From Arthrobacter zhangbolii (GTDB lineage Bacteria > Actinomycetota > Actinomycetes > Actinomycetales > Micrococcaceae), in contig NZ_CP094984.1 in the NCBI RefSeq assembly GCF_022869865.1, positions 1,736,001-1,800,000 on the forward strand: 64,000 nt of DNA. Direction: 5' to 3'. The notes beneath the pieces were generated by a model. It was not told where the DNA came from and searched no databases. It saw only the letters and a list, made by a program, of their open reading frames with translations. A program made the position numbers and the translations under genes. Shown piece after piece: positions 17,926 to 26,824 of this stretch. Positions within the stretch are counted from its first letter, which is position 1. Each line of letters starts with the position of its first letter.

Positions 17926-18585
17926 CTACTGTGCGGCTACGGCGTCCAGCGCCTCGGCTACCGGCGTTGTGCCGTTGTTGAATTCGATGGTCCGGCCTGC
18001 CGTTTCGGGGCGGTCGAGGACCTCGGCTGCCACATGGGCAACATCCTCGCGGGATACCTGGCTGCCGGTAACCCCCGAACCGGTTTCGATTCGTCCCGTA
18101 CCCGGATCCAGCGTCAGGGCGCTGGGGCCGAGAATGGTCCAGTCCAGCCCGCTGGCACGCAGGTGCTCGTCGGCGTCGGCCTTGGCCTCGGCGTACGCGT
18201 AGAACCCGTCGTCCTCCGGCACACCGTGATCCTTGCCTGCCCCGAAGTAGGAGACCATAACGTACCGCTTCGCGCCGGCAGCTTCGGCTGCGTCCATCGA
18301 CCGGATGGCTGCGTCCCGGTCCACGGCAAAGGTGCGCTCGGGGCTGCCGCCGCCGGCTCCGGCAGTCCAGACCACTGCATCATGACCGCGCAGCAGCTCG
18401 GCCATCTCCTCCGTGGACAGGGCCTGGACGTCGGCTACCTTGGCAGCGGCCCCGGTGTCCTCGACATCCGCGGTGTGGTCCGGATTGCGGAACACTGACG
18501 TAACGGAGTGGTTTGCGGCGGTGAGCCTGCGGGCGAGGTGGAGTGCAACTTTTCCGTGTCCCCCGATGATGGCGATGCGTGACAT
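17926..18585 (-). CDS. NAD(P)-binding NmrA/SDR-a7-like protein
   Basis: Rossmann-fold protein of 219 residues, atypical SDR. The N-terminal dinucleotide site is IAIIGGHGKVALHLA, followed by a VFRNPDH segment that would discriminate NADP. A TAGAGG loop and the region YVMVSYFGAG occur in place of the usual YxxxK; a Tyr and Lys are found in FYAYAEAKADAD. Members act as NADPH sensors or NADPH-dependent epimerase-like enzymes. A GAAAGGA site precedes the ATG. Cellular role not evident. Confidence 0.82.
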   Translation of the reverse strand: MSRIAIIGGHGKVALHLARRLTAANHSVTSVFRNPDHTADVEDTGAAAKVADVQALSTEEMAELLRGHDAVVWTAGAGGGSPERTFAVDRDAAIRSMDAAEAAGAKRYVMVSYFGAGKDHGVPEDDGFYAYAEAKADADEHLRASGLDWTILGPSALTLDPGTGRIETGSGVTGSQVSREDVAHVAAEVLDRPETAGRTIEFNNGTTPVAEALDAVAAQ

Positions 18586-18733
18586 GCGGCATTCCTTTCG
18601 TTGACTTACGTGCCTCCACCATAAGCATGCTTCGCATATTTTTGCGGCGAGGGAACGCGTCCTACGCCAATGGCTTAGTTTCGGGGACCGGGAATAGCGG
18701 CCCGGGGGATAGCGGGCGGTTCCCTGCGGCCGC

Positions 18734-18739
18734 TATGAT
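18734..18739 (+). promoter_or_regulatory. Likely -10 element of the first carboxylesterase gene
   Basis: TATGAT stands out in GC-rich DNA 34 bases before the GTG start, at the right distance for a short leader containing the GGAAGGA ribosome-binding site. No clear -35 hexamer was found. Confidence 0.4.
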
Positions 18740-18772
18740 CGCGCCACACCCTGGAACCCCGGAAGGAACACT

Positions 18773-20293
18773 GTGTCCCTTACTGCAGTTCGGCCGGATC
18801 TCACAGTTGAAACGATGGAAGGGCCGGTGCGCGGCGCCGTGAACAGCGGCCTGCGGACCTGGCGGGGGATCCCCTATGCGGCCCCGCCGGTTGGTGAGCT
18901 GCGGCTTCGCCTCCCGCAGCCGGTACGCCCATGGGCGGAGGTGTTCGACGCCACGGCTTATGGCCCGGTGCCGCCGCAGCCGCGCGGCCGGGGTCTCCTG
19001 GGTGCCGGCCGGCGGACGCCGATGGATGAGGATTGCCTGACGGTGAACGTCACTGCGCCGCTGGCACCCGCAGCGCCGCTGCCGGTCCTCGTTTACCTTT
19101 ACGGGGGCGGCTTCACCACGGGAGCCGCTTCCGCCGAGGCGTATGACGCCACCAGGCTGGTGGAACGCGGGGACGTTGTGTACGTCTGCATGAACTACCG
19201 GCTCGGCGCACTGGGCTTTATGGATTTCCGCCGGTACTCCACGCCGCAGCGTCCCTTCGACGCGAACTGCGGCCTGGCAGACCAGGTTGCAGCCCTGCGC
19301 TGGGTCCAGCGGAACATTGCCCGGTTCGGGGGAGACCCGGGCAATGTGACCATCTTCGGTCAGTCCGCCGGCGCCATGTCCGTGACCGCCCTGATGTGCG
19401 CACCCTCGGCAAAGGGCCTGTTCCACCGGGCCATTGCCCTGAGCTCGGCACCGTCCACGGCCTACGGACCGGGACTGCCCGAAAAATGGGCCGCCAACCT
19501 GCTGGACCTCCTCGGCGTCCCCGAAGCCGACGCCGGACAGGCCCTGGCCAGCCTCCCGGCGTCGCGCCTGGTGGAGGCGGCGGTGCGCCTGACCCGGGAC
19601 GTGGCCCCGGAATCCGAACCGGGCACGCGCGCCGTCGCACCGGTAGTGGACGGTGACTTCCTGCCACTGCACCCCATCGACGCCTTCCGGGCCGGGACGG
19701 CGCACCGCGTGCCGCTGGTCATGGGCAACATGGGCCGCGAAGGTGCCCTCTTCGACCAGTTCGAGGATGTGCTGCCAACAAAGCCGGAGCGGATCGACAC
19801 CATGTTTGCCCTGACCGGGCCTGACCTCAAGGACCGGGTGCTGGGCGCCTACCCCGGTTATCCCGGGAAACGGGAAGCAGTGGATGTTGGCGGCGATGCG
19901 GTTTTCTGGCATCCGGGGATACAGGTGGCGGAGGCCCACTCAGCGTTTGCCCCAACCTGGTCCTACCGCTTCGATTACGCTCCCCGCATGGCCCATCTTT
20001 TGGGACTGGGTGCCACCCACGGCCTGGATATCCCGGCTGTGTTCGGCAACTATGCCTCCGGGCTCGGCCGGTTCCTGACGCTCGCCGGCGGCGGACGCAC
20101 TGCCGTTTCGGTCAGCAACCGTTTCCAGGGGGCGCTGCTGCGGTTTGCGCGGACGGGGAATCCCGGGCCGATGTGGCCCGCGTATGAGACACAGTCACGC
20201 AAGACCAAAATCTTTGACCGGACGGATCAGATAGTGCCAGACCCGCACCACATCCGGCGCGTTGCGTGGGACGGCTACCTGGGCTATCGGTGA
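18773..20293 (+). CDS. Type B carboxylesterase (first paralog)
   Basis: Ester-hydrolysing alpha/beta hydrolase of the carboxylesterase/cholinesterase family, 506 residues. The N-terminal signature TWRGIPYAAPPVGELR and the DEDCLTVNV motif are characteristic. The oxyanion hole lies in YGGGF and the nucleophilic Ser in FGQSAGAM. No signal peptide is seen, so it is probably cytoplasmic like p-nitrobenzyl esterase. GGAAGGA precedes the GTG start. A second copy of the same family lies 3.3 kb downstream with extensive similarity, including the PHPIDxF and YPGYP regions. Confidence 0.93.
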   Translation: MSLTAVRPDLTVETMEGPVRGAVNSGLRTWRGIPYAAPPVGELRLRLPQPVRPWAEVFDATAYGPVPPQPRGRGLLGAGRRTPMDEDCLTVNVTAPLAPAAPLPVLVYLYGGGFTTGAASAEAYDATRLVERGDVVYVCMNYRLGALGFMDFRRYSTPQRPFDANCGLADQVAALRWVQRNIARFGGDPGNVTIFGQSAGAMSVTALMCAPSAKGLFHRAIALSSAPSTAYGPGLPEKWAANLLDLLGVPEADAGQALASLPASRLVEAAVRLTRDVAPESEPGTRAVAPVVDGDFLPLHPIDAFRAGTAHRVPLVMGNMGREGALFDQFEDVLPTKPERIDTMFALTGPDLKDRVLGAYPGYPGKREAVDVGGDAVFWHPGIQVAEAHSAFAPTWSYRFDYAPRMAHLLGLGATHGLDIPAVFGNYASGLGRFLTLAGGGRTAVSVSNRFQGALLRFARTGNPGPMWPAYETQSRKTKIFDRTDQIVPDPHHIRRVAWDGYLGYR

Positions 20294-20335
20294 ACCGTAA
20301 ACCCGCGCGGGGGAAGCGGACCGGGGGGCGGGGGG

Positions 20336-21229
20336 CTAAACGGGGAGCTCGCGCAGCAGGCCGCCCAACCGGAGCAGTTCCAGGGGCGCATGCTGAGCCA
20401 GCGATATGCCAACAATATCCCCGGCGTCACTGACCGCATCGATGATGCGCAGCAGGTCAGGAACGCGGACGCCGCGGCTGCCGCCGCCGGTGGTGTCGGC
20501 AAAATCGCGCCGGTCCAGTACATCCAGGTCCACGTGCACCGCCAGTTTCGTGGCACCGGTCAGTGCCAGCCATTCCAGGATCCGGCGGGTGTCCTCAGGG
20601 GTGTCCGTGATGCCCACGCTGCGGATACCCAGGCGCTGTTTGGTGCCGATGCCGGGATCCTGCCAGTCCCGCAGGCCGATTTGGAGAATATTGGACGGCG
20701 GCACCACGGCGGGCAGCGCCGCGAGGAACTCTTCGTCACCCTCTCCGGCCAGGGTTGCCAGCGACATTGACCGGAACCCGGTGTAACCGTCGCCCGGCGT
20801 GCCGGTATCCGGGTGGGCATCCACCCACAGCACCGCCAGATCCCCGCCGTACAGTGCGGCAAGATGGCTGAACGGAGCTACACTCACCGAGCATTCCCCG
20901 CCAAAGGTCACCACGGTCTCCGGGGCAGCGTCCTGTATCACCTCCAGTGCCTGCCGGAGCTGCTGGAGAACAGCAGCACGCGCATAAATGCCGTCCACCG
21001 TTTCCACTGCCGCGTCCGATGTATCCGTACTTACCGGCACAAAGGCCGTGGGCCCGTCATGCAGCGGGGAAAGCAGCTCCAACAGGGGCGGGCCCAGGTG
21101 GTAGGAGAGCAGGGTCTGGTGCGGCTGGCCTGCCGGCAGCGACCCTACGGTTCCCGCTCCTGCGGCGCCCTGCCACTGCGGGAAAATCAGGCGGAGGGCC
21201 CCGGGGCCGGTGGGATGCATGGAATTCAT
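20336..21229 (-). CDS. Arginase/agmatinase-fold ureohydrolase family protein
   Basis: A 297-residue protein of the arginase/deacetylase fold. Manganese-site motifs are present as WVDAHPDTGTP (DAHxD) and VHVDLDVLDRRDF (DxD). However the first histidine motif, normally GGDHS, reads GGECS, so a Cys (Cys113) takes the place of the metal-binding His. The substrate may be arginine, agmatine, formiminoglutamate or another guanidino compound; sequence alone does not decide. The ATG with AAGGACTGCC before it is preferred to another ATG three codons later. It is convergent with the first esterase. Confidence 0.8.
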   Translation of the reverse strand: MNSMHPTGPGALRLIFPQWQGAAGAGTVGSLPAGQPHQTLLSYHLGPPLLELLSPLHDGPTAFVPVSTDTSDAAVETVDGIYARAAVLQQLRQALEVIQDAAPETVVTFGGECSVSVAPFSHLAALYGGDLAVLWVDAHPDTGTPGDGYTGFRSMSLATLAGEGDEEFLAALPAVVPPSNILQIGLRDWQDPGIGTKQRLGIRSVGITDTPEDTRRILEWLALTGATKLAVHVDLDVLDRRDFADTTGGGSRGVRVPDLLRIIDAVSDAGDIVGISLAQHAPLELLRLGGLLRELPV

Positions 21230-21314
21230 GGCAGTCCTTAGGTGCGGAGGGGATAACCAGCCTACCGCCGGGGCACCGCGCAGAAACAGGCCGCACGCAA
21301 AATAGACTGGTGGT

Positions 21315-22952
21315 ATGACTGCAACACTTGTCGCCCGGGATCTTTCCGGCGGCCACGCCCACCGCACCCTGTTCGAGCACCTGTCGCTGACCGTCGCCCC
21401 CGGCGACGTGGTCGGCGTGGTGGGTGCCAACGGTGCCGGCAAATCCACGCTGCTGAGCCTGCTGGCCGGCGCCGCGGAACCACTGGCCGGAACGGTCAGC
21501 ACCAATCCTGCTGACGCCTTTGTGGGCTGGCTGCCGCAGGAGCACGAGCGGGTACAGGGTGAAACAGTGGGTGCTTACCTGGCCCGCCGGACCGGTGCGG
21601 CTGCGGCCACCGAGGCCATGGAAAAGGCTGCCGAGGCGCTGGGAACGGATACCCCCGGTGTGGACGATGTGTACGCCGCTGCCCTGGATCGCTGGCTGGC
21701 CTCCGGAGCTGCGGATCTTGAGGACCGTGCCCCGTCGGTGCTCGCGGACCTCGGGCTGGAGGTGGAAATGGACGCACCGATGACCGGCCTGTCCGGCGGG
21801 CAGGCTGCCAGGACGGCCCTTGCTGCGCTGCTGCTGAGCAGGTTCGACATAGTCCTGCTTGATGAGCCCACCAATGACCTGGACCTGGACGGGCTGGCCC
21901 GGCTGGAGCAGTTTGTCCGCGGCCTGCGCGGCGGGGTGGTGCTGGTCTCCCACGACCGGGAGTTCCTGGCCCGCTGCGTGACCACCGTGGTGGAACTGGA
22001 CCTGGCACAGAACAGTGTGGGTGTGTACGACGGCGGATACGAGGCGTTCCTGGAAGAACGCGCCGTCGCCCGCCGGCACGCCCGCGAGGCCTATGACGAG
22101 TTCGCAGACAAGAAGGCCGACCTTGTTTCCCGGGCCCGGACCACGCGGGAGTGGAGTTCCCAGGGCGTGCGCAACGCGATGAAGAAGAATCCGGATAATG
22201 ACAAGATCCGCCGCAAAGCCAGCACCGAGTCCTCCGAAAAGCAGGCACGCAAGGTCCGCCAGATGGAATCGCGGATTGCCCGGCTGGACGAGGTGGAGGA
22301 ACCGCGCAAGGAATGGCAGCTGCAGCTGCGCATCGGGGCGGCACCGCGGTCCAGTTCCGTGGTCGCCACCCTGAACGCAGCGGTGCTAAACCGCGGCAGT
22401 TTTACCCTGGGACCGGTTTCCCTGCAGGTTAATGCGGGGGAGCGGATCGGCATCACCGGCCCCAACGGTGCGGGAAAGTCCACCCTCCTCGCGCTCCTGC
22501 TGGGGCGGGAAACCCCGGACGCCGGCACAGCGTCCCTGGGAGCCTCCGTGGCCGTGGGCGAAATTGATCAGGGGCGCGGGCAGCTGCCGGCCGGCGCCAG
22601 GCTGGGCGACGCATTTGAGGCCGCCGTCCCTGAACTTTCCGCGGCGGAAGTGAGGACCCTGCTGGCCAAGTTCGGGCTCAAGACGGACCAGGTCGGCAGC
22701 AGGGTCGGGGACCTGTCTCCCGGTGAGCGGACGCGTGCGTCCCTGGCACTGCTGCAGGCACGGGGGGTGAACCTGCTGGTTCTCGATGAGCCCACCAACC
22801 ATCTGGACCTGCCCGCGATCGAGCAGCTGGAAGAAGCGTTGGAGAGCTACGAGGGCGCGTTGCTGCTGGTATCCCATGACCGGCGGCTGCTGGAAAATGT
22901 GCGCCTGGATGTGCGGTGGGAAGTTGAGGGCGGGACCGTCCGCATCCGGTGA
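21315..22952 (+). CDS. ABC-F family ATPase (ribosome-acting type)
   Basis: Soluble protein with two ATPase domains and no membrane segment, 545 residues. Walker A motifs are GANGAGKST and GPNGAGKST, signature motifs LSGGQAART and LSPGERTRAS, and Walker B regions LLDEPTNDLDL and VLDEPTNHLDL. The basic, coiled-coil linker between the domains (RKASTESSEKQARKV onward) matches the P-site interaction motif of ABC-F proteins that act on the ribosome. Some relatives protect against macrolides, lincosamides or pleuromutilins; others are translation factors. The ATG lies six bases after a TAGACT -10 element, suggesting a leaderless mRNA. Confidence 0.92.
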   Translation: MTATLVARDLSGGHAHRTLFEHLSLTVAPGDVVGVVGANGAGKSTLLSLLAGAAEPLAGTVSTNPADAFVGWLPQEHERVQGETVGAYLARRTGAAAATEAMEKAAEALGTDTPGVDDVYAAALDRWLASGAADLEDRAPSVLADLGLEVEMDAPMTGLSGGQAARTALAALLLSRFDIVLLDEPTNDLDLDGLARLEQFVRGLRGGVVLVSHDREFLARCVTTVVELDLAQNSVGVYDGGYEAFLEERAVARRHAREAYDEFADKKADLVSRARTTREWSSQGVRNAMKKNPDNDKIRRKASTESSEKQARKVRQMESRIARLDEVEEPRKEWQLQLRIGAAPRSSSVVATLNAAVLNRGSFTLGPVSLQVNAGERIGITGPNGAGKSTLLALLLGRETPDAGTASLGASVAVGEIDQGRGQLPAGARLGDAFEAAVPELSAAEVRTLLAKFGLKTDQVGSRVGDLSPGERTRASLALLQARGVNLLVLDEPTNHLDLPAIEQLEEALESYEGALLLVSHDRRLLENVRLDVRWEVEGGTVRIR

Positions 22953-23248
22953 GCCGGCGTCCTCCCGTGCCGCGGCAGCAGGGGAGGACATATTGCTTGA
23001 CCGAATGTGATAGAAATTATGCAGGCTGCATCCCCGCGGATGCGGCGCTTAGCTCACGGATTGGTCTCGCTAAGTTATCGGACGATTTCACGGAAGAAGT
23101 GTCCAATGGATCCATGGAGTGGAAAACGCGGCTGCCCGGCAGCCAACCTGCACTGCGGCTGGGGAAGCGGCAGTGCAGCCGGGACGCCTCAGCGGTGTCT
23201 GCCCGGTGACGCCCCCGGAGTGGGCGGCTGGCAGTACGGCCTTTGGCT
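22953..23248. other. Intergenic stretch with one short inverted repeat
   Basis: No supported gene. The only structure noted is GCATCC-CCGC-GGATGC at 23028-23043, a six-base stem without T tract. Two short ORFs over this stretch lack ribosome-binding sites and protein-like composition. Confidence 0.4.
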
Positions 23249-23470
23249 GTGAAGGCGCTGAAGCGGGCTGATCTGCCCGTCCTGATTGTTGTCTGGATGC
23301 TGTGCGTGGCCACTGACTGGTCCACGGGCACCAAGATTGCATTGAACGTCTTTGCCGTTGCCCTGCTTTGCGCCAAGGAATTCAGCGTCCACCGCTATCT
23401 GGTCAAAAACGCCGGTTCGAGGGTCTCGGGACGCCGCAGCGCAGCAGGACGGCTCGTTTCCGCCGCGTAG
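23249..23470 (+). CDS. Small two-helix membrane protein, uncharacterised
   Basis: A 73-residue ORF with GTG start encodes a basic N-terminus (MKALKRAD), two hydrophobic helices (LPVLIVVWMLCVAT and IALNVFAVALLCA) and a basic tail (SRVSGRRSAAGRLVSAA). The positive-outside-helix pattern and helix lengths are consistent with a real small membrane protein, but the ribosome-binding site is weak and a TTG two codons earlier is possible. No family recognised. It stands between the ABC-F gene and the second esterase. Confidence 0.45.
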   Translation: MKALKRADLPVLIVVWMLCVATDWSTGTKIALNVFAVALLCAKEFSVHRYLVKNAGSRVSGRRSAAGRLVSAA

Positions 23471-23562
23471 TCCGCCGTCCGAAAGAGCGCGGGCCGCGGC
23501 ACAATCCCGCATGGCGTGCAGCCGTGAGCGGCTCCGTCTCTGGTTAGCTCTTGGGCGCCCGG

Positions 23563-23575
23563 CTATCGTTGATAG
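23563..23575. promoter_or_regulatory. CTATC-GTT-GATAG inverted repeat before second esterase
   Basis: A five-base inverted repeat with a three-base centre lies 46 bases before the GTG start, in the position expected for a promoter or operator of the esterase gene. TATCGT or GATAGT within it could also be the -10 element. Confidence 0.3.
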
Positions 23576-23620
23576 TCGCAGGGAGCAGGCTCAGCTTTCC
23601 CCGGCCGAAAAGAGTTCGTC

Positions 23621-25138
23621 GTGGATATTGGCGTTGAATCACTGGTGGTTGAAACCCGTAACGGTCGGGTTCAGGGCGTTGTTGACCAGGGTGTACGTAC
23701 CTGGCGTGGCATTCCCTATGCGGCAGCGCCCGTGGGGGAGCTGCGGTTGCGCGCACCCCGGCCGCCGGAGAGCTGGACCGGGATCCGAGATGCACGCTTA
23801 TTCGGTGCGGTGCCGCCGCAGTCCAAGGCACCCAGCCTTACCGGCACGCACCGCCGGGTGGCCATGGACGAAGACTGCCTGAGCGTGAATGTGTCCGCCC
23901 CGCTGGACCCCTCGGATACCCTGCGCCCGGTTCTCGTCTACCTTTACGGCGGTGCGTTCAGTTCCGGGTCCTCGGCCGAACCTACCTATCGCGGCGCAAA
24001 GCTGGTCAGGGACGGGGACGTTGTCTACGTTTGCCTCAACTACCGCATCGGGGCACTCGGTTTTATGGACTTCCGTGCCTACTCGACCCCGGAACACCGG
24101 TTCGACGCCAATGTGGGACTGCGGGACCAGGTAGCGGCACTGGAGTGGATTCAGCAGAACATCGAGGCCTTCGGCGGGGATCCCCGGAACGTCACCCTCT
24201 TCGGCGAATCGGCCGGCGGCCTGGCGGTAACTTCCCTGATGTGCATCCCCAGCGCCCGGGGGCTCTTCCATCAGGCCTATGCCCAAAGCCCGGCACCGTC
24301 GGGGGCATATTACCCCCACACTCATGCAGCCTGGGCCGCGGACCTGCTGGAAATACTTGGCATCAGCCCGTGCGATGCAGCGGAGGGGCTGACCACCATC
24401 AGCGCATCCAAGCTTGTCGAGGCGACCCGGAAGATGACCACGAAAATAGGTCCGGCCAAACAGCCAGGCTCGCTGAGCGTTTCGCCGGTGATCGACGGTG
24501 ACTTTCTGCCGCGGCATCCAATCGACATGTTCCATGAGGGAGAATCACACCAGGTGCCGCTGGTGCTGGGCACCATGGCCCGCGAAGGGGCACTCTTCGC
24601 GAAGGTCTCCAACATCCTTCCGTCGACGCCTGAACGGATCGAGAAGATGTTCGCGGGGACCGATCCGCTCGCCCGGGACCGCGTGGTGGCAGCGTACCCG
24701 GGCTATCCCTCCCGCCAACGGTCCGTGGACATCAGCGGCGACCTGGTCTTCTGGTATCCCAGCCAGATGGTGGCCGAAGGGCACTCGCGGGTGGCCCCAA
24801 CCTGGGCATACCGCTACGACTACGCCACGCCGATGATGAATCTCCTGGGCTTCGGCGCCACCCATTCCTTTGACGTACCCGTAATGTTCGGCGACACCGA
24901 TAGCGGGCTGGCCAAAGCCCTCACGCTCCTGGGCGGCAGGGATGAGCTGAAAGCACTCTCCCGGAGGTTCCAGGGTTCACTGCTGAGCCTGGCCAGGCAC
25001 TCCCACCCCGGCGCTGATTGGCCCGGATATGACGAGTTCCACCGGCACACACGCGTGTTTGATAAGGCCGACCGGATTGAATCCGATCCGTTCCCGGAAC
25101 GGCGCAGGGCCTGGGCGGGCTACCGCGGCTACATCTGA
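23621..25138 (+). CDS. Type B carboxylesterase (second paralog)
   Basis: A 505-residue carboxylesterase with the same layout as the gene 3.3 kb upstream: RTWRGIPYAAAPVGELR near the N-terminus, MDEDCLSVNV, oxyanion-hole YGGAF, nucleophile in FGESAGGL and a long conserved C-terminal half (PGYPSRQRSVDISGD compared with PGYPGKREAVDVGGD). The nucleophile motif is GESAG here and GQSAG in the paralog. No signal peptide. The GTG start has only a weak AAAGAG site. Likely a tandem duplication that later acquired the intervening genes, or two independent family members with shared ancestry. Confidence 0.92.
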   Translation: MDIGVESLVVETRNGRVQGVVDQGVRTWRGIPYAAAPVGELRLRAPRPPESWTGIRDARLFGAVPPQSKAPSLTGTHRRVAMDEDCLSVNVSAPLDPSDTLRPVLVYLYGGAFSSGSSAEPTYRGAKLVRDGDVVYVCLNYRIGALGFMDFRAYSTPEHRFDANVGLRDQVAALEWIQQNIEAFGGDPRNVTLFGESAGGLAVTSLMCIPSARGLFHQAYAQSPAPSGAYYPHTHAAWAADLLEILGISPCDAAEGLTTISASKLVEATRKMTTKIGPAKQPGSLSVSPVIDGDFLPRHPIDMFHEGESHQVPLVLGTMAREGALFAKVSNILPSTPERIEKMFAGTDPLARDRVVAAYPGYPSRQRSVDISGDLVFWYPSQMVAEGHSRVAPTWAYRYDYATPMMNLLGFGATHSFDVPVMFGDTDSGLAKALTLLGGRDELKALSRRFQGSLLSLARHSHPGADWPGYDEFHRHTRVFDKADRIESDPFPERRRAWAGYRGYI

Positions 25139-25231
25139 CGCGCTGCCCGGCCGGAGCGGGGCCCCCCGGGATTCGGCGGCCGGTGCGGGCGCCTCTCGCG
25201 GCACCGGCGCGGGCGTCGTAAGCTGGCTTAT

Positions 25232-25272
25232 GATTTCCAGCACCACAGTTTTCAGCACCAGTTTTCAGCACC
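25232..25272. repeat. 13-bp tandem repeat in the lpd leader
   Basis: AGTTTTCAGCACC is perfectly duplicated head to tail at 25247 and 25260, with a degenerate third copy GATTTCCAGCACC two bases before. The repeats sit between probable -10 elements (TAAGCT or TTATGAT) and the GGAGAG ribosome-binding site of the lipoamide dehydrogenase gene, hence in its leader or core promoter. Confidence 0.75.
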
Positions 25273-25295
25273 GCAGCTAAGGAGAGTCAGAGCGC

Positions 25296-26696
25296 ATGAG
25301 CGAACATTACGACGTCGTTGTTCTCGGAGCCGGACCGGGCGGGTATGTGGCCGCCATCCGTGCTGCCCAGCTGGGACTGAAGACTGCCATTGTGGAGGAA
25401 AAATACTGGGGCGGGGTGTGCCTTAACGTCGGATGCATCCCCTCCAAAGCCCTGCTCCGCAACGCCGAGCTGGCGCAGATTTTTACCAATCAGTCCAAGA
25501 CCTTCGGCATGAACGGTGATGTCACGTTCGATTACGGGGCGGCCTTCGACCGGAGCCGCCAGGTGGCCGACGGCCGGGTCAAGGGCGTGCACTTCCTGAT
25601 GAAGAAAAACAAGATCACCGAATACGACGGCCACGGGATCTTCTCCGATGACCACACCCTTGAGGTCAGCCTGTCAAAGGGCGGCAGTGAAACCGTCACC
25701 TTCGAAAACGCCATCATCGCCACAGGCACCTATGTCCGGCTTCTTCCCGGTGTGGAACTGAGCGACAACGTGGTCACTTATGAGGCCCAGATCATGGACC
25801 GGGACCTGCCCAAAAAGATGGTCATTGTGGGCGCAGGGGCCATCGGCATGGAATTCGGCTATGTGCTGCGCAGCTACGGTGTGGACGTCACCATCATTGA
25901 GTTCCTGGACCGGGCGCTGCCCAACGAGGATGTTGACGTGTCCAAGGAGATCACAAAGCAGTACAAGAAACTGGGCATTCCCATCCTGACTTCCACCAAG
26001 GTGGAGACCGTGAAGGATAACGGCTCCTCCGTAACGGTGGCCTACACGGACAAGGACGGGAAGGCCGGCAGCATCGAAGCGGACCGGGTCATGATGTCCA
26101 TCGGCTTTGCGCCGCGTACCGAGGGCTACGGCCTGGAGAAGACCGGGGTGCAGCTGACGGACCGGGGTGCCATTGGCATCGATGACTTCATGCGTACCAA
26201 TGTGCCCCATATCTATGCCATCGGTGATGTCACCGCCAAGCTCCAGCTCGCCCACGTAGCGGAGGCCATGGGGGTGGTTGCCGCCGAAACCATCGGCAAG
26301 GCCGAAACGATGCCGCTGGGTGACTACCGGATGATGCCGCGCGCCACGTTCTGCCAGCCGCAGGTGGCAAGCTTCGGGCTTACCGAGCAGCAGGCCCGGG
26401 ACGAGGGCCACGATGTGCTGGTGAGCACCTTCCCGTTTACGGCCAACGGCAAGGCGCACGGGCTGGGGGAGCCGGTGGGCTTTGTGAAGCTGGTGGCGGA
26501 TGCGAGGTATGGGGAACTGCTGGGCGGGCACCTGATCGGCCCGGACGTCTCCGAGCTGCTGCCGGAACTGACGCTGGCCCAGAAGTGGGACCTTACGGCC
26601 GCTGAACTGGCCCGTAATGTCCACACCCACCCGACGCTGAGTGAGGCGCTGCAGGAGGCCTTCCACGGATTGACGGGCCACATGATTAATTTCTAG
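25296..26696 (+). CDS. lpdA: Dihydrolipoyl dehydrogenase (E3)
   Basis: FAD-dependent disulfide oxidoreductase that reoxidises the lipoyl groups of 2-oxoacid dehydrogenases. The 466 residues show the FAD motif [19 protein letters not shown], the redox-active pair in [13 protein letters not shown], the NAD-binding [10 protein letters not shown], and the C-terminal active-site His-Glu region [12 protein letters not shown]. Length is normal. The GGAGAG site and the ATG six or more bases later fix the start. No E1 or E2 gene is adjacent, as is common for actinobacterial lpd. Confidence 0.95.
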   Translation: MSEHYDVVVLGAGPGGYVAAIRAAQLGLKTAIVEEKYWGGVCLNVGCIPSKALLRNAELAQIFTNQSKTFGMNGDVTFDYGAAFDRSRQVADGRVKGVHFLMKKNKITEYDGHGIFSDDHTLEVSLSKGGSETVTFENAIIATGTYVRLLPGVELSDNVVTYEAQIMDRDLPKKMVIVGAGAIGMEFGYVLRSYGVDVTIIEFLDRALPNEDVDVSKEITKQYKKLGIPILTSTKVETVKDNGSSVTVAYTDKDGKAGSIEADRVMMSIGFAPRTEGYGLEKTGVQLTDRGAIGIDDFMRTNVPHIYAIGDVTAKLQLAHVAEAMGVVAAETIGKAETMPLGDYRMMPRATFCQPQVASFGLTEQQARDEGHDVLVSTFPFTANGKAHGLGEPVGFVKLVADARYGELLGGHLIGPDVSELLPELTLAQKWDLTAAELARNVHTHPTLSEALQEAFHGLTGHMINF

Positions 26697-26824
26697 CGCT
26701 GCACGCGGCGGGCAGAACCGATCGGCAGGGCCGCACCACGGCCACGGTGGCGATTCCTGCGGGCCGACGGTCCAACACTGCCCCGATACGCCGCATCCGG
26801 CAGCGACTAAGGCATACTGGCCGC

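Noticed and set aside
23028-23043. GCATCC-CCGC-GGATGC hairpin as ABC-F terminator
   Set aside because: The stem is only six bases, 75 bases past the stop and without T tract.
23007-23252. 81-codon ORF between ABC-F gene and small membrane protein
   Set aside because: Low-complexity, Cys/Gly-rich and basic translation without ribosome-binding site or helix pattern.
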